Source: Candidatus Competibacteraceae bacterium
GTDB taxonomy: Bacteria > Pseudomonadota > Gammaproteobacteria > Competibacterales > Competibacteraceae
Direction: 5' to 3'
Assembly (NCBI GenBank): GCA_012032855.1
Contig: JAAUQA010000217.1
Coordinates: forward strand, 1-6,146
DNA: 6,146 nt
The notes under the pieces were generated by a model. The model was not told the DNA's origin and made no database searches. It worked only from the letters and a program-made list of their open reading frames with translations. Shown one piece after another: positions 1-6,146 of the stretch. A program made the position numbers and the translations under genes. Positions within the stretch are counted from its first letter, which is position 1. Every line of letters starts with the position of its first letter.

Positions 1-184
1 GCTCAGCCAAGCGGCGACGAACAGCAAGCCTATCCCCAGAATCCAGCAAGGTAACCGCCCCCCAAGGGTCGGCCAGTACATAATGCAACCCGCTCAGTAC
101 ATGACTATGTCCACTGGCAGCCAGAATAGCCGCTATCAGGACGCCCAATAGGACCCCACAGACAACGATAGTGACACGCAACAT
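1..184 (-). CDS. DUF1475-like small membrane protein, 5' part only, possible frameshift
   Basis: This is the N-terminal part of a small membrane protein; its 3' end lies beyond the window. The ATG (complement of 182-184) follows a GAGGAA ribosome-binding site (complement of 191-196) at normal spacing. Residues 4-23 form one hydrophobic transmembrane helix. Residues 35-48 read YVLADPWGAVTLLD, which resembles the conserved loop of DUF1475-type proteins as I remember them. The family should continue with a second hydrophobic helix, but this frame turns into charged residues (SGDRLAVRRRLAE). Skipping one base after the GAT codon at 41-43 gives LGIGLLFVAAWLS, the expected second helix. The gene therefore looks frameshifted near positions 33-41, by mutation or by sequence error. 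It is divergent from the methyltransferase gene and may share its promoter region. The biochemical function of this family is unknown. The family call is from memory of the motif and is moderate. Confidence 0.6.
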   Translation of the reverse strand, partial: MLRVTIVVCGVLLGVLIAAILAASGHSHVLSGLHYVLADPWGAVTLLDSGDRLAVRRRLAE

Positions 185-293
185 AGCGAGTTCCTCAATG
201 GCAAAGGTGTTAGTTTCAAGACCAACAAAACTCTGGGAAGTGCGGTGTCGTCATTCTCTTTGTTCAGCACTTGGTGGATTAGGAGCCACTCTG
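185..293. promoter_or_regulatory. Divergent intergenic region between the DUF1475-like gene and the methyltransferase gene
   Basis: These 109 bp lie between two divergent start codons and must hold, or adjoin, the promoters of both genes. Both ribosome-binding sites are visible: GAGGAA on the minus strand at 191-196 and AGGAG on the plus strand at 281-285. I could not pick out a convincing sigma-70 -35/-10 pair in either direction, nor a clear operator palindrome. Confidence 0.4.
281..285 (+). promoter_or_regulatory. Ribosome-binding site fixing the methyltransferase start
   Basis: AGGAG lies eight bases before the ATG at 294. It decides the start against the in-frame GTG at 171, which would add 41 residues unlike the family. 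Confidence 0.75.
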
Positions 294-1319
294 ATGAAAA
301 ACGCGATTGAATTGATGGAAAAGGGGGTCATCCCCGATTTCATGACGCGGATTGGTATCCGTCATTTACTGGCCAAGCGCTTGCGCGATGAAGCCAGTCA
401 AGCCAACCTCGACTTGAACGCACTGTTGGATGAACTGCGTAACAGCCCGATAGCACTGCATACGGACAAGGCCAACGAACAGCACTATGAACTGCCGCCT
501 GCATTTTTCCGTTACATCATGGGAGAACATCTAAAATACAGCGCCTGTTACTGGCCACCCGGCGTGGAGACGCTCAGCGAGGCGGAGGCTGTGATGCTAG
601 CATTGACTTGCGAGCGGGCCGGGTTAACAGACGGCCAAGCGATCTTGGAATTGGGTTGCGGGTGGGGTTCGCTGACGCTGTGGATGGCCGAGCATTATCC
701 CCATTCGCGGATCACGGCACTTTCCAATTCTCGCTTGCAACGGGAACATATCGAAGGTGAATGCCGACGGCTGCAGATCAATAACGTGAACGTCATTACC
801 GCCGATATGAACGATTTTCATACCGATCAGCGCTTTGATCGGGTTGTTTCGGTGGAGATGTTCGAGCACATGCGCAACTATCAGGCGTTGATGCAACGCA
901 TCCATTGCTGGTTAAAACCAGCGGGCAAATTATTTGTGCATATTTTTACTCACCGCCGGTTGGCGTATCCGTTCGAAACGGCGGGAGAAGAGAACTGGAT
1001 GGGGCGCTATTTTTTTACCGGCGGACTCATGCCTTCTACCGACCTGTTGTTGTATTTTCAAGAGGATTTGGCCTTGGAGAAGCGTTGGCACATCAACGGC
1101 TTACACTATCAACAAACTTGCGAGGCTTGGCTGGCCAACCAGGATCGCCATCGGGAAGCGATCCTGGCGGTGTTTAAAGACGTGTACGGGTTCCACCAAG
1201 CAGAGCGGTGGTTCCAGCGCTGGCGGGTATTCTTCATGGCCTGCGCTGAATTATTCGGCTATCGGAACGGCACGGAATGGGGCGTTTCCCATTATTTATT
1301 CCTTAAACCGGTCGAATAG
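294..1319 (+). CDS. CFA-synthase-family SAM-dependent methyltransferase, coclaurine N-methyltransferase-like
   Basis: This is a complete 341-residue class I S-adenosylmethionine-dependent methyltransferase. The ATG at 294 has AGGAG at 281-285, eight bases upstream; the frame is open from a GTG at 171, but that extension lacks an RBS and family character. Seen in order: HYELPPAFFRYIMG (64-77), YSACYW (82-87), SAM-binding motif I ELGCGWG (119-125), D171 after motif I, SVEMFEHM (186-193), HIFTH (216-220) and a C-terminal ACAELFGYRNGTEWGVSHYLF. The layout matches plant coclaurine N-methyltransferases (CERA, SVELFEHM-like, LYFQDD, FGYNNGEEW) more closely than E. coli Cfa. E. coli Cfa binds bicarbonate through a cysteine in YSCAYW; here that position is Ala84, with Cys85 next to it, and the late tyrosine is replaced by Val/Phe. 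The substrate may thus be a lipid or an amine. Cytoplasmic, with no signal peptide. Methyltransferase call very sure, substrate unknown. Confidence 0.92.
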   Translation: MKNAIELMEKGVIPDFMTRIGIRHLLAKRLRDEASQANLDLNALLDELRNSPIALHTDKANEQHYELPPAFFRYIMGEHLKYSACYWPPGVETLSEAEAVMLALTCERAGLTDGQAILELGCGWGSLTLWMAEHYPHSRITALSNSRLQREHIEGECRRLQINNVNVITADMNDFHTDQRFDRVVSVEMFEHMRNYQALMQRIHCWLKPAGKLFVHIFTHRRLAYPFETAGEENWMGRYFFTGGLMPSTDLLLYFQEDLALEKRWHINGLHYQQTCEAWLANQDRHREAILAVFKDVYGFHQAERWFQRWRVFFMACAELFGYRNGTEWGVSHYLFLKPVE

Positions 1320-1337
1320 ATGCTCATTACAAGCCCA

Positions 1338-3368
1338 TCACGTGCCCGCTTGCCAATCCTCGGCAAGTTTCTGGGCACGGGTGATCTGCTCGGGGGTCAT
1401 TTGTTGGGCAAGTTGATCGCGCAACTCAAGCGCTTCGTCGGGTCCGCGTGCCGCCGCCAAGCTAAGCCAAGCGTGGGCTTTGATATTGTCTTGTAGGTCG
1501 CCGCGCCCGTTAGCGTACATGACGCCTAAGCTGAATTGCGCCAACGGCAATTGCCGTTCGGCAGCCTTCTGGAACCACTCCAGCGCGAATTCATCGTTGC
1601 GCGATATCCCTCGACCATCGGCATACATCACGCCGAGCATGAGCTCCGCAAGCGCCAAGTTTTGCTCAGCCGCTTTGCGGTACCAAGTCACGGCTTCTGC
1701 TTCGTCCTGAGCCAGACCCCGTCCATCAGCGTAGGCAATTCCTAGATTGAGTTGCGCCTGCGGCAGCCCCTGGGTTGCTGCCTGACGATACCAGCGAACG
1801 GCTTGTGCATCGTCCTGCGCAACACCCCAGCCGTTGGAATACAGCGTTCCGATATTGAACTGAGCTTCGGCATCGCCACTGTCTGCAGCTTTCCTATACC
1901 AGGTCATCGCCGCGGCGTAATCTTGTGGTACGCCGCGCCCTTCGAGATAGAAGGCGGCCAAGTTCAATTGCGCTTGCAAATGGCCTTGTTCGGCGGCTCG
2001 CCGGTACCATTCGGCGGCTGTCGCTGCTTCCTGCACCAAATCAAGACCCTGGTCATAGCGGTTTGCAAGCGTGAATTGCGCATCGACTTGGCCGTTTTCA
2101 GCCGCTTCCAGATATAAATTGATAGCTTTGTCCGGCTCTCGGGGAACGTCCAAGCCTTCGGCATAGCGATTTGCTAACTGAAATTGCGCATCCGCGTTAC
2201 CGTTTTTTGCCGCTTGGTGGTACCACTCCAGCCCGGTTTGGGTATTCTGATTTACGCCGCGTCCGCTCAGGTACAACGATCCTAAACTGAATTGTGCAGC
2301 GGCTATCCCTTGTCGGGCAGCCCCTTCGAGCAGTTTCGCAGCTTCAGCATCATCTTGGGCTATGTCGGTACCGGTCAAATAAAAATTCGCCAAATTATAC
2401 TGCGCCGAGGCTAAACCTTGAGCTGCCGCTTTGCGATACCAATTAATACTTTCGCCGGTATTCTGTTTAACCCCGCGTCCCAGGGCATACATCATGCCTA
2501 AATTGTTTTGAGCCTGCGCAACCCCTTGCTCGGCAGCTTGACGATACCATTTGGCCGCTTCCTTGTCGTTTTGGGAAATACCTCGTCCGGTGGCATACCT
2601 CACCCCAAGATTATTCTGGGCTTCTGCATGGCCTCGTTCAGCGGCTTGACGATACCATTTGGCCGCTTCGCTATCGTTTTGACGAACGCCTAGCCCGACA
2701 GCGTACAATGCGCCTAATTGAAACTGCGCTTCGACATGACCTTTTTCGGCGGCTTGACGATACCATTTGGCGGATTCCCGGTCGTTCTTGGAAACGCCGC
2801 GCCCAGTGTTATAAAGCCCTCCCAACTGAAATTGCGCTTCAACACTGCCTTGTTCAGCAGCTTTGTGATACCAAAAGCCGGCCTCCTTGTCGTCTTGCGG
2901 GGTGCCTTGGCCTTTGGCATAGCGATTAGCCAGGTTGAGCTGGGCATCCATACTGCCTTGTTGAGCGGCTTTGCGTAACCACTTGACCGCCTCTTCATCG
3001 TTTTTCGGAGTGTTGGCTTGATTAGCGTATAGCACGCCGAGTTGCAGCTGAGCCTTGCTATGGCCGGCCTGTGCCGCGAGCTGAAACCACTCCGTTGCAG
3101 TTTTCTCATTACGCTGCACCCACTGTCCCTGTAGATACATGACACCCAGCATGTATTGTGCATTTGGGTCGCCGCGTTCAGCCCACTCTTCGAATTCCTT
3201 AAAAGCGGTCGCGTAATCGCCACGCTGATAGGCGCTGTCTGCCATGCTGGAAGCCGGTCGTGAATCGCCGTAATGCCAAACGCCCTTCTCATCTTGCCAC
3301 TTGTGAACGTCGGCGGCCCCGGCCGACATACAACTCACGCACAACACTCCTATGGTCAGCAGTTTCAT
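1338..3368 (-). CDS. Exported DUF4124/Sel1-repeat protein with 16 tandem repeats
   Basis: A 676-residue protein, probably periplasmic or surface-associated. Start chosen: ATG at 3366-3368, with GGAGG seven bases upstream. A second in-frame ATG two codons earlier is only one base from the GGAGG, so it is less likely, and the open frame beyond it (to 3482) overlaps the upstream gene. Residues 1-18 form a signal peptide (one Lys, then a hydrophobic core) with a likely AGA|AD cleavage site and no clear lipobox. Residues 20-38 (DVHKWQDEKGVWHYGDSRP) resemble the short DUF4124 module. Residues 69-644 are 16 contiguous Sel1 repeats of exactly 36 residues (consensus AQxxLGxxYxxGRGVxQND..A..WYRKAAEQG). 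A helical cap (645-676, RDQLAQQMTPEQITRAQKLA) closes the array. Sel1 arrays are alpha-solenoid scaffolds for protein contacts; the partner is unknown. The gene follows the 121-residue gene by 20 bp, so co-transcription is likely, and converges on the methyltransferase gene 18 bp away. Confidence 0.93.
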   Translation of the reverse strand: MKLLTIGVLCVSCMSAGAADVHKWQDEKGVWHYGDSRPASSMADSAYQRGDYATAFKEFEEWAERGDPNAQYMLGVMYLQGQWVQRNEKTATEWFQLAAQAGHSKAQLQLGVLYANQANTPKNDEEAVKWLRKAAQQGSMDAQLNLANRYAKGQGTPQDDKEAGFWYHKAAEQGSVEAQFQLGGLYNTGRGVSKNDRESAKWYRQAAEKGHVEAQFQLGALYAVGLGVRQNDSEAAKWYRQAAERGHAEAQNNLGVRYATGRGISQNDKEAAKWYRQAAEQGVAQAQNNLGMMYALGRGVKQNTGESINWYRKAAAQGLASAQYNLANFYLTGTDIAQDDAEAAKLLEGAARQGIAAAQFSLGSLYLSGRGVNQNTQTGLEWYHQAAKNGNADAQFQLANRYAEGLDVPREPDKAINLYLEAAENGQVDAQFTLANRYDQGLDLVQEAATAAEWYRRAAEQGHLQAQLNLAAFYLEGRGVPQDYAAAMTWYRKAADSGDAEAQFNIGTLYSNGWGVAQDDAQAVRWYRQAATQGLPQAQLNLGIAYADGRGLAQDEAEAVTWYRKAAEQNLALAELMLGVMYADGRGISRNDEFALEWFQKAAERQLPLAQFSLGVMYANGRGDLQDNIKAHAWLSLAAARGPDEALELRDQLAQQMTPEQITRAQKLAEDWQAGT
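1437..3164 (-). repeat. Array of 16 tandem 108-bp units encoding Sel1 repeats
   Basis: The array is coding and in frame: 16 units of 108 bp (36 codons) with no insertion or deletion in any unit. Most units have diverged strongly in DNA. Units 4-6 (2733-2840, 2625-2732 and 2517-2624) are closest and share the identical 20-mer GCTTGACGATACCATTTGGC (plus strand) at 2752, 2644 and 2536, exactly 108 bp apart. This suggests relatively recent duplication or conversion of those units. Confidence 0.9.
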
Positions 3369-3388
3369 AGGCATGCCTCCGGAAAAAA

Positions 3389-3754
3389 CTAGGTCGCTTG
3401 ATTGCCGTTGGGATCGTTGGGGTCTAAAACAGGAAACTCCACGAAAAATTTGATGGCGTTTGAAGCGGGTAGTAATAAACAACGCGTGATTAAGCCTGCA
3501 TCTCTAGCTGCAGTCAGTTGCCAGCTGATCGGTAGCAACAAATTGTCCTGCTCACCTGCAGGCGGTTTATCATCAATAGAGACGATTAGGAATTCGCGCT
3601 TGCGTCCTTGATTTTTTTGAATGACTTGTTGGAGTACATGTTGGGCTTGTTCATAGCCAAGCCCCTTGAGGTCCAGTTGTTCACCGTTATCGCGTGGGTG
3701 AACTGAGTGGACCAGCAGATTTTTCACGTTAGCCGAAGACATTGCACACATCAT
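3389..3754 (-). CDS. Small hypothetical protein upstream of the Sel1 gene
   Basis: I do not recognise this 121-residue protein. Its start is well supported: the complement reads AAGGAG, five bases, then two consecutive ATG codons (3752-3754 and 3749-3751), either of which could be used; a third ATG follows at residue 5. There is no signal peptide or membrane helix, so it is probably cytoplasmic. The middle (about residues 29-60) looks like a mixed helix-strand domain: a charged helix LGYEQAQHVLQQVIQKNQGRK, then a hydrophobic strand REFLIVSIDD. Another strand-rich segment, LITRCLLLPASNAIKFFVEFPVL (about 88-110), precedes an Asn/Pro-rich tail. The stop is 20 bp before the Sel1 gene start, on the same strand, which suggests one operon and possibly a shared role. 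Coding is supported by the RBS and the tight spacing, not by homology. Confidence 0.7.
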   Translation of the reverse strand: MMCAMSSANVKNLLVHSVHPRDNGEQLDLKGLGYEQAQHVLQQVIQKNQGRKREFLIVSIDDKPPAGEQDNLLLPISWQLTAARDAGLITRCLLLPASNAIKFFVEFPVLDPNDPNGNQAT

Positions 3755-3957
3755 CCTTACTCCTTGTTCAACAAACGACTTTCAAATTCAGTAAAAGCCC
3801 CGGACGGGTTCCATTTCTAAGACAATAAAATTCGTCAAGTAACTGCAACCGCATCATGGGCGTCAGGTATCCTATAGCATATGAATGGACGTTATTCCCC
3901 GTTTGGGGCGGCTTTCAAGATACACTGTTATGATCCTTGGCGGTAAGAGGCTTTCCG
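3755..3957. other. Intergenic spacer between divergent operons
   Basis: These 203 bp separate the minus-strand hypothetical/Sel1 pair from the plus-strand GH31 gene, so promoters for both are expected here. On the minus strand a TTGACG (complement of about 3835-3840) resembles a -35 box, but no good -10 box lies at 16-18 bp. Plus-strand ATGs at 3856, 3881 and 3885 open only 20-30 codon frames, none with a clear RBS. A short inverted repeat CCCC-GTTT-GGGG at 3897-3908 has no T run and is not a convincing terminator. Confidence 0.4.
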
Positions 3958-4014
3958 CTGGTTCCTCACTATAATCGCTTTAAGCGTGCAGACTTCGCTC
4001 ATGCTATTCGGTAA
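3958..4014 (+). pseudogene. Disrupted N-terminal leader of the GH31 gene (CTG start position, in-frame TAA)
   Basis: In the same frame as the GH31 enzyme, the segment reads (L)VPHYNRFKRADFAHAIR, then TAA at 4012-4014, then KTHPLNFEYGSDWSLEEAG, which runs straight into the GH31 N-terminal domain. AAGAGG at 3945-3950 is a plausible ribosome-binding site. Seven bases after it stands CTG (3958-3960), where an ATG, GTG or TTG would be expected. An in-frame TTG at 3937 has no RBS. The leader looks like the true N-terminus of the enzyme, cut off by a nonsense codon. A second reading: with one more A in the A6 run at 4013-4018, the ATG at 4001 would open as MLFGKKTHPLNFEYG, in frame with the enzyme, but it lacks an RBS. 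A sequencing or assembly error is also possible. Confidence 0.5.
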
Positions 4015-6146
4015 AAAACACATCCGCTCAATTTCGAGTATGGCAGTGACTGGTCCCTAGAGGAAGCTGGAATTGCGGTTACAGGCGACTCATTCACACT
4101 GCATATCCAGTGTCACGCGATTAGCGAGTTTTGCACTCGGTTGCGTTTCGATAATTCCAGGGTTGCCGAAAAGATCAATTATTCGGATGGTGTTGTTGAA
4201 CACTATCGCACAGGTAGTCTGGTCCAACCGCATCGGCACCGAGACAGCGGGGTTTTTAATACGTCCTGCGTTAATCTGGAATTCGGTCCCTCCCGTTTGG
4301 CCATCCACATGGCGACGGGGATGCTCCTGGAAACCGTGGAGGACGGGTTCGGTTGCAATGGCGAAACCTTCATACTGCAATTCGATATCCGGGAAGCGAG
4401 TGGCTTTTACGGTTTCGGGGAACGCACTAAACGGTTTAACAAGGCCGGCGATAGTATGGAGTTCTGGACAGTGGATGTGGTTGCCGTGTTCCCGCATACC
4501 TACGACCGGGACGACTTTGACCCGAGCTATGTCGCGATTCCCTTTGCCATCATTAAATCCGGCACTGGCTATCTCGGACTGTATTTTGATAGTCCGGGGC
4601 ATACCCTCATTGATGTTGGGAAAAGCCAATCCGGTCGCTTGATGTACCAATCGGGCACCGGTAATAACGAGTTATACATTATCGCCGGTCCCAGTTTGCG
4701 TGAAGTTGTGCGAAATTTTACGGCGTTGACCGGTCGCGCCGCGGTTCCCCCGCCGTGGAGCTTGGGCTACCACCAATGCCGCTGGAGTTACACTAGCGAG
4801 GCGGAAATACGCGCACTCAAAGCGCAATTCGAACAGTGTGATATTCCGGTCGGCGCGTTGTGGTACGACATCGATTACATGGACGGTTACCGGTTGTTCA
4901 GCTGGGATAGTGGATCCTTTCCGAACCCCGCCGCATTCAACGAGGAACTGAAAGAAGCGGGTATCCGCACGGTGGCGATCATTGATCCCGGAGTTAAACG
5001 CGAACCCGGTTATGCCGTTTATGACAGTGGTCAACAAAGTGAGGTCTTTTGTAAAACGCTTAGCGGGCGGGATTATGTGGGGCGAGTGTGGCCCGGAGAT
5101 ACGGTATTTCCAGATTTTACCCAAGCTCCAGCGCGGGACTGGTGGGCGGACTGGCTGGGGCGCTTTGTGCGAGAAAGTCGGCTTGACGGTGTTTGGCTGG
5201 ATATGAATGATCCCGCCACCGGTTACAGCAATCCCCAGGACATGCGCTTTGCTCAGGGTACCGTGGCCCATGAGCACTATCATAATCAATACGCCCACTT
5301 CATGGCCAAGGCCAGCCATCAAGCGGTTATCACAGCCTTGCCCGAGCAACGCCCCTTTTTACTAACCCGCAGCGGCTGGACCGGCACTCAGCGTTACAGC
5401 GCGGTTTGGACCGGCGATAATGTCAGCCATTGGCAGCATTTACGGATGGCAGTTCCTTGCACCCTTAATTTAGGTTTATCCGGCGTAGCTCATAGCGGTC
5501 CGGATGTGGGCGGGTTTTTGGGGCACACTACCCCTGAGTTATTGATTCGCTGGTATCAGGCGTGTTTTCTATTTCCCTTTTTCAGAAACCACTCGGCACG
5601 CAATACCAAGCCTCAAGAACCCTGGCAGTTCGGCGAATCGTGCACAACCATTATTCGGGAGACGATCAAAACCCGTTATCGTTTGCTGCCATACCTTTAC
5701 AGCTGTGCTTTTCAGCATTATTTGACAGGCGATCCATTACTGAGGCCGCTGTTGTACGAATATGACGATCCGGCATACGAGAACCTGGATGATCAGTATC
5801 TATTGGGCGATGCGCTATTGGTTGCCCCGATCCTCACCGCTGGCAGTGATGGACCCAGCGTGTTCGACCAAGGGGTCAGGAAAACCTGCCGACATGTGGC
5901 GCTCCCTCCCGGTTGGTGGTTCGATCTGAATTGCGGTGAATGGCTCAGCGGTGGGCGAATTGTTAGCTATGCGGCAGCGATTGACGAAGTGCCTTTGTTT
6001 GTGCGCGACGGTGCGATTATCCCTTATTATTCGGGTCCGTTGCGCAATAGCATCATGGATTTACGGGAAATAGAATTGCACGTGTTCAGCCATGCACAAC
6101 CCGGTCAAGCCGAATACTTTATCGACGATCAACTGACTCAGGGGTA
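4015..6146 (+). CDS. Glycoside hydrolase family 31 (alpha-glucosidase type), 3' end outside window, 5' end disrupted
   Basis: A 710-codon open stretch, with no stop to the window edge, encodes a GH31 retaining alpha-glycosidase, most likely an alpha-glucosidase acting on alpha-glucans or oligosaccharides. The N-terminal beta-sandwich carries FYGFGER (4405-4425) and PFAIIKSGTGYLGLYFDSPG. The (beta/alpha)8 barrel has HQCRWSY (4771-4791), WYDIDYMDGY (from 4861), WPGDTVFPDFT, and WLDMND with the nucleophile Asp at 5200-5202. It also has RSGWTGTQRYSAVWTGD (from 5368) with the acid/base Asp at 5416-5418, PDVGGF ending 5517 and RYRLLPYLY (5674-5700). DQYLLGDALLVAPIL (5791-5835) and DGAIIP begin the C-terminal beta domains. 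The residue after DMN is Asp, where Glu is usual. No signal peptide is seen, so it is probably cytoplasmic. The first in-frame ATG is 4309 and the first TTG 4141, both inside the domain and without an RBS, so no good start exists downstream of the TAA at 4012. Family very sure; exact substrate not determined. Confidence 0.93.

Noticed and set aside
171..293. N-terminal extension of the methyltransferase from the GTG at 171
   Set aside because: It has no RBS, would overlap the divergent gene's start, and the added residues lack family similarity; the ATG at 294 has AGGAG at good spacing.
1320..1337. Bidirectional terminator between the convergent genes
   Set aside because: Only 18 bp separate the stop codons, and no stem-loop with a T run is visible there or just beyond.
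905..1416. Plus-strand ORFs overlapping the methyltransferase 3' half
   Set aside because: They are out-of-frame shadows of a gene with clear motifs to its last residues.
1437..3164. Regularly spaced repeats that could suggest a CRISPR or satellite array
   Set aside because: The 108-bp period is exactly 36 codons and translates to Sel1 repeats; there are no unique spacers.
1964..3292. Minus-strand ORFs inside the Sel1 array (1964-2164 and 2714-3292)
   Set aside because: They are alternative frames of the repeat array; the repetition makes long false ORFs likely.
3369..3482. N-terminal extension of the Sel1 protein to 3482
   Set aside because: It would overlap the upstream gene and hide the signal peptide; GGAGG sits seven bases before the ATG at 3368.
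3897..3908. CCCC-GTTT-GGGG hairpin in the spacer
   Set aside because: It has a four-base-pair stem without a T tract, too weak to call a terminator or operator.
3856..3973. Short plus-strand ORFs from ATGs at 3856, 3881 and 3885
   Set aside because: They are only about 20-30 codons long, have no RBS and show no leader-peptide character.
4073..4642. Plus-strand ORF of 189 residues
   Set aside because: It lies out of frame inside the GH31 gene, whose frame carries the conserved motifs; its composition has no domain character.
4090..5349. Two long minus-strand ORFs (4090-4650 and 4672-5349)
   Set aside because: They are antisense to the GH31 coding sequence, have no RBS and show no recognisable domain; they arise from codon bias of the real gene.

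Overview
The window is ordinary chromosomal DNA of about 50% GC, probably from a gammaproteobacterium. The support for that is the DUF4124 plus Sel1-repeat exported protein, the CFA-synthase-family methyltransferase and the style of the GH31 enzyme. A methanotroph-like gammaproteobacterium would fit, but the sequence does not prove it. I see no RNA gene, insertion sequence, CRISPR array or phage gene.

Left edge (1-1319): two divergent genes share a 109-bp gap. The minus-strand gene is a fragment of a small membrane protein resembling DUF1475. It seems to lose its family reading frame about 40 bases from the window edge. The plus-strand gene is a complete class I SAM-dependent methyltransferase of the CFA-synthase superfamily. 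It resembles plant coclaurine N-methyltransferase more than E. coli Cfa, and it lacks the Cfa bicarbonate-binding cysteine.

Middle (1338-3754): two minus-strand genes form a likely operon, transcribed right to left. The first encodes a 121-residue protein I do not recognise. After 20 bp comes a 676-residue exported protein with a signal peptide, a short DUF4124-like segment and 16 uninterrupted Sel1 repeats of exactly 36 residues each. It converges on the methyltransferase gene with 18 bp between the two stop codons and no visible terminator.

Right (3755-6146): a 203-bp spacer precedes a plus-strand GH31 alpha-glucosidase-type gene that runs off the window. Its catalytic domain is intact. 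Its 5' end looks damaged: an in-frame TAA at 4012-4014 separates a plausible N-terminal leader from the rest, and the codon best placed behind a ribosome-binding site is CTG.

The genes do not form one evident pathway. Lipid or small-molecule methylation, a periplasmic repeat scaffold and alpha-glucan hydrolysis sit side by side. The points most worth a second look are the GH31 5' end, the DUF1475 frame break, the divergent active site of the methyltransferase and the unknown gene paired with the Sel1 protein.
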